A DNA stretch of 40,312 bases, from IMG/VR virus record IMGVR_UViG_3300028364_000067, positions 1 to 40,312 of that record. One strand, written 5' to 3'. Position numbers and translations under genes: made by a program. This document shows positions 15,251 to 23,073 of the stretch, piece by piece. Source of the stretch: a virus. Under the pieces are notes generated by a model, which saw only the letters and a list, made by a program, of their open reading frames with translations, had not been told where the DNA came from and did not search any database. Position 1 is the first letter of the stretch. The number at the start of each line of letters is the position of its first letter.

Positions 15251-15289
15251 GACTAAGATTTTTAAACCAATTTTTTAAAACTACATATT

Positions 15290-16258
15290 ATGGGTAAGAT
15301 AGGAAAAGTCTCTACTATTACTAGAGAATTTCATAACTCTAGGCTGCAAACAATGGAAAGCGAGCTTAGTAAAGTCGGAAGAACACGTATTCCTGGAACA
15401 GGAGTATTTAAGTTTCCTTATAAAGAGCTAGATGGTAAATACCGAACAGGTTTAGATCCAGATGCATCTTATATACAAAGAATCGGAGACAAAGCCGCTA
15501 AAGAGTATGAAATTAAAAGAGTTACCGATCTTCGTATAAAGCTTGAAAATCAGCTTGGAGGAATTGATTTAGGCCCGTGGTCTAAGTTTTGGAATTTTGG
15601 ATTATCAAAATCTACAAATGATTACACACACGTACAGCCTTATAAACTTCAAGACGGAGACAATCTTTTTGACCTTGGAGTTACTTGGCAAGAGTTAACT
15701 TTTTCATGGTTAAGAGTACATCCAACTATTGCAAGTTCATTACAAGCTTGGCAAAATGGAGATTATCCTGCTGACACACAATTTTACGTAATGGATGATG
15801 AAGTTGAAAACGCTGTTCTTTACAAAAAGAAACAACTAATCAACAAAGCTATTGTCAAATTAGATAATATGACTGCAACTAAGAGAATCAAAGTTGCACG
15901 TTTGTTAGGGTTACCTGTAAGTGAAGACACTAAAGAAGAGTTTGTTTATAATCAACTTGATACAGTTCTTAAAGGAACAGAGTTTAAGTCTGGTAAACAT
16001 AAAGGTTTAGATCCTGTTAGAGTGTTTACTAATATTGCAGATATGAAAGATAATATCTTACATATTAAAGATTTAGTAAAACAAGCAATGGCTCACTCTA
16101 TTTATAGAGAAAAAGCTACAGGAAAAGTTTATGAAGGTGAGTTTGAAATAGCTGGCTCCCAAGACGAATTAGTTACATATCTTGCTGATAATGATAATCA
16201 GGATGAGTTATTAATTTTAGAAGAGAAGTTAAAATCTAAAAAATTAGCAGCAGTTTAA
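15290..16258 (+). CDS. crAss-like head-associated protein (candidate auxiliary capsid)
   Basis: A 322-residue protein next to the major capsid gene. It has an extended basic N-terminus (MGKIGKVSTITREFHNSRLQ), a segment VFKFPYKELDGKYRTGLDPD, and the strongly patterned GIDLGPWSKFWNFGLSKSTN. A helical C-terminus includes KKKQLINKAIVKLDNMTATKR and ARLLGLPVSEDTKEEFVY. I recognise this as the conserved protein that follows the capsid gene in crAss-like phages; an auxiliary capsid or head-completion role is inferred from position. No enzymatic motif is visible. Confidence 0.6.
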   Translation: MGKIGKVSTITREFHNSRLQTMESELSKVGRTRIPGTGVFKFPYKELDGKYRTGLDPDASYIQRIGDKAAKEYEIKRVTDLRIKLENQLGGIDLGPWSKFWNFGLSKSTNDYTHVQPYKLQDGDNLFDLGVTWQELTFSWLRVHPTIASSLQAWQNGDYPADTQFYVMDDEVENAVLYKKKQLINKAIVKLDNMTATKRIKVARLLGLPVSEDTKEEFVYNQLDTVLKGTEFKSGKHKGLDPVRVFTNIADMKDNILHIKDLVKQAMAHSIYREKATGKVYEGEFEIAGSQDELVTYLADNDNQDELLILEEKLKSKKLAAV

Positions 16259-16259
16259 A

Positions 16260-16400
16260 ATGAATTATCAATTTTTAGAGGATTATAAAGAACACATAAA
16301 CAACGCTTTAAAAGAAGAGTTTGTTTGTGTGTATGTTGACCACCCACCTCATAAAGAAGATAAAAATTTAAAAGATTTTTTAAATGATACAAGTAGATAG
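16260..16400 (+). CDS. 46-residue hypothetical protein (TAG stop)
   Basis: ATG at 16260 follows the previous stop by 1 base; the stop is TAG at 16398-16400. This is the only TAG stop found in the plus-strand operon. It overlaps the next gene by 17 bases. The product MNYQFLEDYKEHINNALKEE continues FVCVYVDHPPHKEDKN and is highly charged. It fills the gap exactly, supporting translation; function unknown. Confidence 0.5.
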   Translation: MNYQFLEDYKEHINNALKEEFVCVYVDHPPHKEDKNLKDFLNDTSR

Positions 16401-17118
16401 TTTATTATACAAGATAGATCAAAAACTTAATAAACTATCTTCCAATGCTCACCAACAGATTCAACTAGAAGATAAAATTCTTGCTTTAAATGAGGCTCAA
16501 ATTTCTTTAATTAAAACTAAGTTTAGTGGAGGTTTTGGAGTAGCTAACAGGATGGGTTTTGGTGCTACAAAAAAAAGATATGAAGATATTGAAAATCTCG
16601 TAGTTGATTTTAACAAAAATGCTTTATCTTTGAAAGAGGTTAATAAAGATTTGAACCAATGGGAAGCAAATATTGCTGAATTAAAACCAGAGTTCATGTT
16701 TTATGCTGACAGCTTTTTATTAGCTGACAAAGGAAAATGTAAAGACAAAGTAATTTGGATTAACAAAGACCTTTTAAAACATGGAGATGTTCAATTTCTT
16801 TTAAAAAATGATAACTACAAACCTTCTTTTGAATACGAAGAAACATTTAATTCCATCCAAGGAAATAAAATAAGTGTTTTTACTGATAACACATTTACAC
16901 CAACTAAATTATTTATAATGTATATAAGATACCCTGCTTATATTGATAAGGAAGGGTATGTTAAATTTGACGGCAAGGATTCTATTACAACAGATTGCGA
17001 GCTTAATAATTATTTAGAAGACGAACTGTTAGATATAGCAGTTAGAAATTTAGGTACGTACACTGAAAATTTAATGGCAGCTCAAGCTGCTGTAACAAGA
17101 ATGCAAACAAATGAATAA
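16384..17118 (+). CDS. Head-tail connector / ring protein (crAss-like)
   Basis: A 244-residue protein starting MIQVDSLLYKIDQKLNKLSS. A long N-terminal helical hairpin (LEDKILALNEAQISLIKTKF ... KKRYEDIENLVVDFNKNALS) is followed by a beta-rich domain (KVIWINKDLLKHGDVQFLL; KISVFTDNTFTPTKLFIMYI) and a C-terminal helix. This matches the conserved portal-adaptor type found after the capsid genes in crAss-like phages, which would form a ring under the portal. Assignment is by recognition of the pattern and position. Confidence 0.6.
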   Translation: MIQVDSLLYKIDQKLNKLSSNAHQQIQLEDKILALNEAQISLIKTKFSGGFGVANRMGFGATKKRYEDIENLVVDFNKNALSLKEVNKDLNQWEANIAELKPEFMFYADSFLLADKGKCKDKVIWINKDLLKHGDVQFLLKNDNYKPSFEYEETFNSIQGNKISVFTDNTFTPTKLFIMYIRYPAYIDKEGYVKFDGKDSITTDCELNNYLEDELLDIAVRNLGTYTENLMAAQAAVTRMQTNE

Positions 17119-17143
17119 ATATTAATTTAAACTTAAAACAAAA

Positions 17144-18271
17144 ATGGCTGATTTTTCTTTGACCACGTTATTCGTGGCTCCTGTGGGGCAGACTGCTCTC
17201 CCTAGTTCAGGATCAACCCAAGACCTCACCGCAGGTCAAATAGGTATTTTCAACAATGTGTATGCTACTACAGCTGCAGGGGGTATGGCAACAACTCCTT
17301 ATTTCTATGTAGCTCAAGGGCGTGAAAACACTTACTTACAAGGATCTAAAAGATCTGATAAAGTAGCAGGTGCTTTAAATAGTGCTTTGCGTAAAAATGT
17401 AACTGAATGGTACAAAGTAACTGGTTCTGCCGTTGCTTCTAATCAGATTATTGAAATTTCTAACTGGTCAGTATTACCAGGACAAGATGTATCTTTAACT
17501 CTTCGTGGACATTCAAGTTATGTTGACACACTTTATTACAATGGATTTACACGTACAGTAACTGTAAAAGGTGCTTGTTTAGATTGTGGTGCAGACCCTT
17601 GTGTAGAGGTAGATGTTCCTCAATTAATTGATGATATTATTGAAAAATTAAATGCAAGTGTTCCTGGAAATAACCCAGACAACATTTCTTTTAGTACATT
17701 TTATACGTATCAAAGAATTGGTGATGACCAAGCTGCAGTTTTACGTATTGAAGGAAAACCTTTAACTAAGTATGGTGTTCCTTGTGACATTGCAGCAAAT
17801 TCTCATGAATACGATAGATTTTGGTTTAGAGCTTTCCCTTTTATAGGCCCTGACACAACTTCTGATTTTTACGTTGACGATTCTTGTAGTATTATAGCAG
17901 AGACAGCAATTATACAAGAAGCTGGTTACGCCAGTGGAACGTATGAAGAAATTAAGCAACTTGAAATTAACTATTATAGTTACCAAGCAGGTTACTTAAA
18001 GCATTTATACAGAATGGCGGGTTACAACCAAAATTTTGAGCCAATTGCTGTACCAGGAACTGTATATGATACTTATTATGTTAAGTTCATTGATTACGAT
18101 GCTTCACAAAGAACATGGGGTGATTACATTCCTGTTGACAGTATGATTATTATAGCTGTACCTACTGGTAGTGCGTTTGCTACTGCCTTAGAAGCTGTTT
18201 TAGTCGCTGGATTAGGGGCAGTTACTGCGGATAACACAGTTTACACTACTACAACTACAACTACTGTTTAA
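17144..18271 (+). CDS. Virion structural protein with C-terminal threonine tract
   Basis: A 375-residue beta-rich protein (MADFSLTTLFVAPVGQTALP). Segments WYKVTGSAVASNQIIEISNW, DVSLTLRGHSSYVDTLYYNG and TVKGACLDCGADPCVEVDV are typical of a late structural protein; the CxxCxxxxC cluster may bind metal. The last residues are seven threonines then Val, encoded by ACT/ACA codons, so the protein stops inside a poly-Thr linker. It is probably a head-fibre base or connector ring component; not assigned further. A strong terminator follows 23 bases after the stop. Confidence 0.55.
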   Translation: MADFSLTTLFVAPVGQTALPSSGSTQDLTAGQIGIFNNVYATTAAGGMATTPYFYVAQGRENTYLQGSKRSDKVAGALNSALRKNVTEWYKVTGSAVASNQIIEISNWSVLPGQDVSLTLRGHSSYVDTLYYNGFTRTVTVKGACLDCGADPCVEVDVPQLIDDIIEKLNASVPGNNPDNISFSTFYTYQRIGDDQAAVLRIEGKPLTKYGVPCDIAANSHEYDRFWFRAFPFIGPDTTSDFYVDDSCSIIAETAIIQEAGYASGTYEEIKQLEINYYSYQAGYLKHLYRMAGYNQNFEPIAVPGTVYDTYYVKFIDYDASQRTWGDYIPVDSMIIIAVPTGSAFATALEAVLVAGLGAVTADNTVYTTTTTTTV

Positions 18272-18293
18272 AAATAGAAGTTTAGTTAAACCT

Positions 18294-18337
18294 ATGCCAG
18301 AGGGTGAGAGGATTCTCATAATCCTCTGGCATTTTTT
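18294..18337 (+). terminator. Rho-independent terminator closing the head-gene block
   Basis: ATGCCAGAGG (18294-18303) pairs perfectly over 10 bp with CCTCTGGCAT (18323-18332), followed by TTTTTT from 18332. It is the strongest plus-strand terminator in the window. It divides head and connector genes from the tail-fibre block, so either partial readthrough or a promoter near 18340 must serve the next genes. Confidence 0.85.
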
Positions 18338-18350
18338 ATTTTAAAACGTT

Positions 18351-18914
18351 ATGGCTGAGTTAAATTTAGATTTTTTAGTGTTACCCACTTATACCAAATA
18401 TTCATTAGGTATTGCAGATAATTCAATATACCCAAATGATCCTCCAACAGTAATCTCTCCTACGTTAGAAATAACTGTTCCTGGAGGACATAATTCTGTT
18501 AGTATTGTATTTAACATACAAGATTTTAATGTTTTAAACTCTACAATGTTAGGGATAACTTCCCAAGGTAAAGAAGAAGCTCTTCCTGATGGTGTTTATA
18601 CTATAAGGTATTCTGTTACTCCTTCGTACATAAACTTTATAGAAAAGAGTTTTATGCGTGTGAATCAGCTTTTAGAAAAGTATGATGAGGCGTTTTTGAC
18701 GTTAGAAATGATGCAATGTGACTTGTCTATAAAGAGACAACAAAAAGTTACATTAAGTACAATAAATTTTTTTATTCAAGGAGCGATCTCTGCCGCAAAC
18801 AATTGTGCAATTAATGATGCTGTAACTTTGTATAAAAAAGCAAGCACTATGTTAGATCAATTTATTAACAATGGGAAATGTTGTGGTAATAATTTTATTG
18901 TAAATTACGTATAA
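18351..18914 (+). CDS. Structural protein, probable tail/adaptor component
   Basis: A 187-residue protein. The N-terminal half is beta-sandwich-like (TISPTLEITVPGG-type strands, NSVSIVFNIQDFNVLNSTML, EEALPDGVYTIRYSVTPSYI). The C-terminal half is helical with four Cys (LEKYDEAFLTLEMMQCDLSI; AISAANNCAINDAVTLYKKA; NNGKCCGNNF). The 'LPDGVYTIRYSV' strand plus Cys-containing helical tail is a pattern seen in virion proteins of Bacteroidota phages; the exact role is unknown. It ends with TAATG overlap into a tiny Cys-rich gene. Confidence 0.5.
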   Translation: MAELNLDFLVLPTYTKYSLGIADNSIYPNDPPTVISPTLEITVPGGHNSVSIVFNIQDFNVLNSTMLGITSQGKEEALPDGVYTIRYSVTPSYINFIEKSFMRVNQLLEKYDEAFLTLEMMQCDLSIKRQQKVTLSTINFFIQGAISAANNCAINDAVTLYKKASTMLDQFINNGKCCGNNFIVNYV

Positions 18915-18988
18915 TGGCAACTTGCACAAATTGTAAAAGAAATGTAGGGTGTAGTTGTAATTTACAACAAGGACTTTGTTCAACCTGA
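18914..18988 (+). CDS. Tiny Cys-rich protein, possibly cut by a TGA
   Basis: ATG at 18914 overlaps the previous stop. The 24-residue product MATCTNCKRNVGCSCN... holds a CxxC, a CxC and a further Cys near the end, then stops at TGA (18986-18988). Without that TGA the frame continues for four codons (Arg-Pro-Lys-Lys) to a TAA at 19001-19003, 5 bases before the next start. The TGA may be a mutated TGT/TGC, since a fifth knuckle Cys would be expected there. It is probably a small zinc-binding or disulphide virion accessory. Confidence 0.4.
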   Translation: MATCTNCKRNVGCSCNLQQGLCST

Positions 18989-19008
18989 AGACCTAAAAAA
19001 TAAATGTA

Positions 19009-19383
19009 ATGTTAAATATAAGACTTACTAGTTGTTCAGAATGTTCTCAAATACCTACACTATTATTAAAAATAGATTGTAAGTTAGCTGAGATGTCTAA
19101 AGTATTGTATCAAAACTTAGTTTTTATGTTGAATAAGAAGTTTAATGCTTGTGACATAGAAACACTTTTGGTACTTAAAAGAATTTTAGAACATCGCGTA
19201 TGTAACCCTGAATATACTTGTAAATTTTCTTTAGAACAAATTGCAGGTAAAGTAAACATGTTAACATCAGGATGTTGTACTTGTGATAAAAATAACCGTA
19301 AAGGTGAGATAACAACGACTACAACTACAACAACAGCATCTTGTTATATTGTTGGAACCGGTTTAATAATATTTGTAGAATAA
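19009..19383 (+). CDS. Cys-rich virion-type protein with threonine tract
   Basis: A 124-residue protein. CSECSQIPTLLLKIDCKLAE and the following helices (SKVLYQNLVFMLNKKFNACD) form a Cys-containing helical domain. A CCTC cluster and then eight threonines (19312-19335) lead to a short tail ASCYIVGTGLIIFVE. The Thr tract links an N-terminal anchoring domain to a very short C-terminal piece. A tail-fibre chaperone or small fibre protein is plausible; no family is recognised. Confidence 0.5.
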   Translation: MLNIRLTSCSECSQIPTLLLKIDCKLAEMSKVLYQNLVFMLNKKFNACDIETLLVLKRILEHRVCNPEYTCKFSLEQIAGKVNMLTSGCCTCDKNNRKGEITTTTTTTTASCYIVGTGLIIFVE

Positions 19384-19417
19384 TTTAATTAATAATCAAT
19401 TTTAATAAAGAAAAATA

Positions 19418-20509
19418 ATGGGACAGTGCTCAAATTGTTATGACGGTTGTACACAAACCACTTCAGATAAATGTGTAAAATACACAGGAATGGATGTTGG
19501 TGTTTTAGGAATTAAAAAAGGAGACTCATTGTCGTATGTTGAACAGGCTATTATTGGATTCTTAGTTACAGCGATTAACGGAACAGGAATAAAGTTTAAT
19601 GTATCTGAACAAGATATGTGTAAAATTGTTTCTGATAATCTACAAGATTGTCAAGATCTTTCAATAGTAGATTATATTACAGCGTTAATTAAAACAGCAT
19701 GTACTTTAGATGAAAATATTACATCAGCACAATCTAGTATTGATGGAATTAATTCCAGTTTTGATCCCGGATGTCTTACATCTATAAATGGTTCTGAAGG
19801 AGCACATATAGCTGTTCAAGCTGTAATAAATAAATTATGTGGAGTAGATGCAGCTTTAGGCGCATTAGCATTAAATATTTCAACAAACTATGTAAGGATT
19901 GAAGATATAAACACATACATAGCAACTTATCTTGCAGAAAACGCTAATAACGGAAACAGTGGAATTCAAACTAAAATGGTTCCTTTCACAATAGTAGAAT
20001 ATTATGGCCCATTAAATTTCTTTGATGCTACAGGAGCAGGAACAGGAGAATGGACTAATATTTATTTATGTAACGGTGAAAACAATACACCTGATAAAAG
20101 AGGTAGAGTTGCTGTAGGAACAACTGATGGCTCAATGCGAGGAGGCGCACATGCAGCAGCAGTAAACCCTTCAGTTTCTGGAAACCCAACTTACACTCTT
20201 TTAATGACATTAGGAGACAACTCTATAGTGTTGTCTGAGCCTCAAATGCCTTCACATGTGCATACAGGAGTAACAGATCCTGCAGGAGCCCATTCACATA
20301 CAGTGTCAGGTGTTATTACAAGACAAAATAGTGATGGAGATGCATTGTCTAGAGAAAATAATATTTCGGGAGGTGCAAACACTGTAAATACTTCTGAGAA
20401 TGGTTCTCACGCACATGATTTTATAACTCATGCTAAAGGAGGTAACTTAGCTCACTCAAATATTCAACCTGTTTTAGCTTGTCACTACATAATGTATATA
20501 CCAGTTTAA
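19418..20509 (+). CDS. Tail-collar domain fibre protein (receptor binding)
   Basis: A 363-residue protein. The N-terminus is Cys-rich (CSNCYDGCTQTTSDKCVKYT) with a docking motif YTG...LGIKKGDSL shared with the 20511 gene. The C-terminal half matches the phage tail collar / T4 gp12-type receptor-binding fold: TPDKRGRVAVGTTDGSMRGG, QMPSHVH (about 274-280), AHSHTV and SHAHDF His pairs that could coordinate metal, and the end ILALNYI-like segment LACHYIMYIPV. It is expected to trimerise and contact the host surface. It ends 1 base before the next gene. Confidence 0.8.
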   Translation: MGQCSNCYDGCTQTTSDKCVKYTGMDVGVLGIKKGDSLSYVEQAIIGFLVTAINGTGIKFNVSEQDMCKIVSDNLQDCQDLSIVDYITALIKTACTLDENITSAQSSIDGINSSFDPGCLTSINGSEGAHIAVQAVINKLCGVDAALGALALNISTNYVRIEDINTYIATYLAENANNGNSGIQTKMVPFTIVEYYGPLNFFDATGAGTGEWTNIYLCNGENNTPDKRGRVAVGTTDGSMRGGAHAAAVNPSVSGNPTYTLLMTLGDNSIVLSEPQMPSHVHTGVTDPAGAHSHTVSGVITRQNSDGDALSRENNISGGANTVNTSENGSHAHDFITHAKGGNLAHSNIQPVLACHYIMYIPV

Positions 20510-20510
20510 T

Positions 20511-20729
20511 ATGAATGTTATATGTCCAGAATGTACAGAAAAAATTGTAACAACTAACCCTTGTTGCAACGCGTATTCAAGATACACAGGAAGCAATGTA
20601 CCTTACACAGGTCCAGTTTTAAATACACTTGGCATAAATCCTTGTGATACAATTAATGTTGCGCTTGAAAAACTTGAAATAAAAATAACAGAATTAGAAG
20701 GAATTATTAATTCTATGAACCTTGAATAA
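20511..20729 (+). CDS. Small Cys-rich docking-module protein
   Basis: A 72-residue protein: CPECTEKIVTTNPCCNAYSR, then YTGSNVPYTG and LGINPCDTINVALEKLEIKI, ending in a coiled coil. The Cys cluster, YTG motif and LGI..(G)D[ST] helix repeat the N-terminal module of the collar protein just upstream, but no receptor-binding domain follows. It is either a stand-alone adaptor subunit or the stump left after loss of a fibre domain. Confidence 0.55.
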   Translation: MNVICPECTEKIVTTNPCCNAYSRYTGSNVPYTGPVLNTLGINPCDTINVALEKLEIKITELEGIINSMNLE

Positions 20730-20735
20730 ATTGTA

Positions 20736-22022
20736 ATGAATTTATACATAACATTAACTCTAGCAGGAACTGATACAGGCCCTTTTAATTTATACTCTGA
20801 TATAACAGAGTTTTTAGTAGCATTTGAAAGTGGAGTTACACGTGCAGAATTGATGACAGGTTATTCTACAGCAAATGCTCCTGCGGGAACAACTATAGTT
20901 AGAATAAAATCGGTTAATAAACTTTGTAATAATTTTATAGATGTAGATTCAACAAACTTAGAATATTATTTTGAACCGAGATCTGGAGCATACACTGTAG
21001 ACTTTATTGATAACGGTAATTCTGCTTTTGTTTATGGTTATTTTAATGGTTACTATAATGGAAACAATTTAGTTCCAGGAAACCATTTAGTAAAGGTAAA
21101 CTCTGATAGAACTTACGACACAAGCTTCGATATTGACCAAGGATTTAATGAGCATATTGTTTACTCAGGAGCAACTTTATTTAAAACTGCAAACAATAAA
21201 TTAATTTTGTCTGGATTTTTTACATCTTTTAACGGTGTAACTGCTAACAGAATTATTAGATTAAATCCTGATGGATCAAGAGATAACACTTTTGACGTAG
21301 GAACAGGTTTTAATAATTACACAACAAGTATTATAGAAGATTCTTTAGGATCTTTATTTGTAACAGGAATTTTTAATGCTTATAAAGGTGTATCTGCTCA
21401 AAAATTAGTTAAGATTTCAAATAATGGGGTAAGAGATGCAAGTTTTGATGTAGGAGTAGGTTTTAATAATTCAGTTATTTCTAGTTTAATAAACCCTGAT
21501 GATACTTTTTATGTTTCAGGTTATTTTACTTCTTATAAAGGTATTACAACTGCTACAGGAATTGTAAAATTAAATCCAGACTCAACTGTAGATGCAAGTT
21601 TTGATGCTGGAATAGGTTTTAATGTTGGTGTTTTAAAACCTACATTTCTTTTAAGAATAGGCTTAGAAACGTCTTTTTATGTATTTGGACACTTTACTAC
21701 ATATAAAGGTATAAATGAAGCATACGGAATTAAATTAAATTCTGACGGCACTAAAGATACATCATTTAATATAGGAACAGGTTTTAATGGACCTATAGGG
21801 TTTTCAAAAATTATATGGGCAAATAAAATTTTATGTCAAACTTCAGCAACAGATTATAATGGAACACCTGTTTTAGGTTATATTATTTTAAATGCAGATG
21901 GGACTATTTATCATAGTTTTGCCATATCTTATGGAACTGTTTATGCTATAGGAAATAATTTATATGGAACAAAAATAGGTTTTCCAGCACAAACTCAATT
22001 AATACTTACTTATACACCGTAA
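20736..22022 (+). CDS. Delta-60 repeat (beta-propeller-like) fibre protein
   Basis: A 428-residue protein. Residues 1-72 form the module (MNLYITLTLAGTDTGPFNLY ... TTIVRIKSVNKLCNNFIDV) shared with the 22025 and 30671 genes. After a spacer, six hallmarks 'LNpDGsxDxsFDxGxGFN' recur roughly every 50-55 residues (near 120, 176, 225, 277, 332 and 384, the last degenerate), each followed by 'vsGyFtsykG'. These are delta-60/DUF5122 repeats, which fold as a propeller. It is likely a receptor- or glycan-binding tail protein docked by its N-terminal module. Confidence 0.8.
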   Translation: MNLYITLTLAGTDTGPFNLYSDITEFLVAFESGVTRAELMTGYSTANAPAGTTIVRIKSVNKLCNNFIDVDSTNLEYYFEPRSGAYTVDFIDNGNSAFVYGYFNGYYNGNNLVPGNHLVKVNSDRTYDTSFDIDQGFNEHIVYSGATLFKTANNKLILSGFFTSFNGVTANRIIRLNPDGSRDNTFDVGTGFNNYTTSIIEDSLGSLFVTGIFNAYKGVSAQKLVKISNNGVRDASFDVGVGFNNSVISSLINPDDTFYVSGYFTSYKGITTATGIVKLNPDSTVDASFDAGIGFNVGVLKPTFLLRIGLETSFYVFGHFTTYKGINEAYGIKLNSDGTKDTSFNIGTGFNGPIGFSKIIWANKILCQTSATDYNGTPVLGYIILNADGTIYHSFAISYGTVYAIGNNLYGTKIGFPAQTQLILTYTP

Positions 22023-22024
22023 TC

Positions 22025-22774
22025 ATGACAGTAGAAATACAATTAACAACCGTAGGAATAGATTCAACAACTTTTGATTTATACTCAAATGTAGATGGAT
22101 TTACAATTCCTTTTGTAGGTGGACTAAGTGCTGCAATAATGTTAGCAGGTTATACTTCTACAGTTGTTCCCGACTTTACAACAATTATTAGAGTACAATC
22201 TACAGGAACAAAATGTTCTAACTTTATTGATATTATTTTAGCAACAACTACAACTACGACTACAACTTTAACTCCAACTACAACTACGACTACAACCATA
22301 GAACCTACAACAACTACAACAACAACAACGTTAGAGCCAACAACAACAACAACCACAACCACCACTTTGGAGCCAACAACAACAACCACAACCACCACTT
22401 TGGAGCCAACAACAACAACTAGTAGTACCACAATAGCACCAACAACTACCACTACTACTACAAACGGTAGTAAACTTATTCTTGATAACAATAGTAATAG
22501 TAATACAATAGAAAATGTAACCGGTACCAATTGGACTATTTCAATAGGTACTCCTACTGGTCCAGGAGTAACAACTTTCGGGGAGCAAGAAGGTACAACT
22601 GGAGCAGTTAGTGTAGAAATTACAGTGATTGTTAATGGTTGTATTTCTATGTATAGAAACGGAGTGTTAATTGAATCTATAAATGTTACTTCTACAGGAG
22701 TATATACATTCTCTGCAATACCAATAACTGCATCAGATAATATTATATTTGTGCTTAATGATGGATCTTGTTAA
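22025..22774 (+). CDS. Poly-threonine linker fibre protein
   Basis: A 249-residue protein. Residues 1-72 repeat the module of the previous gene (MTVEIQLTTVGIDSTTFDLY ... KCSNFIDI). Residues about 74-146 are almost pure threonine broken by LTP, IEP, LEP and IAP. The last 100 residues are a beta-rich domain (NGSKLILDNN; VSVEITVIVNGCISMYRNGV; YTFSAIPITASDNIIFVLND), resembling an Ig-like or lectin-like tip. A stalk-and-tip fibre is inferred. The Thr stalk is a candidate for O-glycosylation by the host. Confidence 0.65.
   Translation: MTVEIQLTTVGIDSTTFDLYSNVDGFTIPFVGGLSAAIMLAGYTSTVVPDFTTIIRVQSTGTKCSNFIDIILATTTTTTTTLTPTTTTTTTIEPTTTTTTTTLEPTTTTTTTTTLEPTTTTTTTTLEPTTTTSSTTIAPTTTTTTTNGSKLILDNNSNSNTIENVTGTNWTISIGTPTGPGVTTFGEQEGTTGAVSVEITVIVNGCISMYRNGVLIESINVTSTGVYTFSAIPITASDNIIFVLNDGSC
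22244..22462 (+). repeat. ACN (threonine) codon array with internal LEP repeats
   Basis: About 73 codons of mostly ACA/ACT/ACC. Within it a unit of roughly 39 bases encoding (T)n-LEP is tandemly repeated nearly identically (around 22333-22410). Such an array can expand, contract or recombine in frame. Confidence 0.85.
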
Positions 22775-22793
22775 TTTTTAAAAAAAAAATAAA

Positions 22794-22961
22794 ATGGCTA
22801 AAATAAACAAAAAAGCATATTTAAGATATGATGGAAATGGGAAAGTTATTCCTATGAGTATGGTGTTAAGAACATCCAAACCTAGAGTAGGTAATTGGAA
22901 AGAAATTGATGCAACATTGTGTTGTTCTCCTTCTACTACAACTACTACAACTACAACTTAA
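22794..22961 (+). CDS. Small docking protein ending in a threonine tract
   Basis: ATG at 22794, TAA at 22959-22961, 55 residues. MAKINKKAYLRYDGNGKVIP, MSMVLRTSKP and GNWKEIDATLCCSPS resemble the short N-terminal module ('iPGSlvlRkkkPk.gkW.ei...CC') seen at the start of tail proteins of Bacteroidota phages, here from memory. It then ends in eight threonines (22935-22958) with no domain after it, so it looks like a linker without its tip. Confidence 0.55.
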   Translation: MAKINKKAYLRYDGNGKVIPMSMVLRTSKPRVGNWKEIDATLCCSPSTTTTTTTT

Positions 22962-22963
22962 AT

Positions 22964-23020
22964 AAACTTTTCTTTGTTGGTTTAGAAAAGTTTAAGCTCC
23001 CTAGAACAATTTTAGGGAGC
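22964..23020 (+). terminator. Tandem hairpins closing the fibre block
   Basis: AAACTTTTCT (22964-22973) pairs perfectly with AGAAAAGTTT (22984-22993). GCTCCCTA (22996-23003) pairs perfectly with TAGGGAGC (23013-23020). The following AATTTAAGTT is only weakly U-rich, so termination efficiency is uncertain. The 112-base gap also contains TATATTTA (near 23043), a near match to the TAnnTTTG box. Confidence 0.5.
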
Positions 23021-23073
23021 AATTTAAGTTAAAACTATTCTGTATATTTACATTAAAATTTAGTTTACACACT

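Noticed and set aside
22150-22530. Minus-strand frame rich in valine opposite the threonine array
   Set aside because: It is the antisense of the ACN repeat array (GTT/GTA/GTG codons) and exists only because of the repeat.
20736-22774. Diversity-generating retroelement acting on the fibre genes
   Set aside because: There is no reverse transcriptase gene or template/variable repeat pair with adenine-specific changes in the window; the repeats seen are protein-family repeats and Thr tracts.
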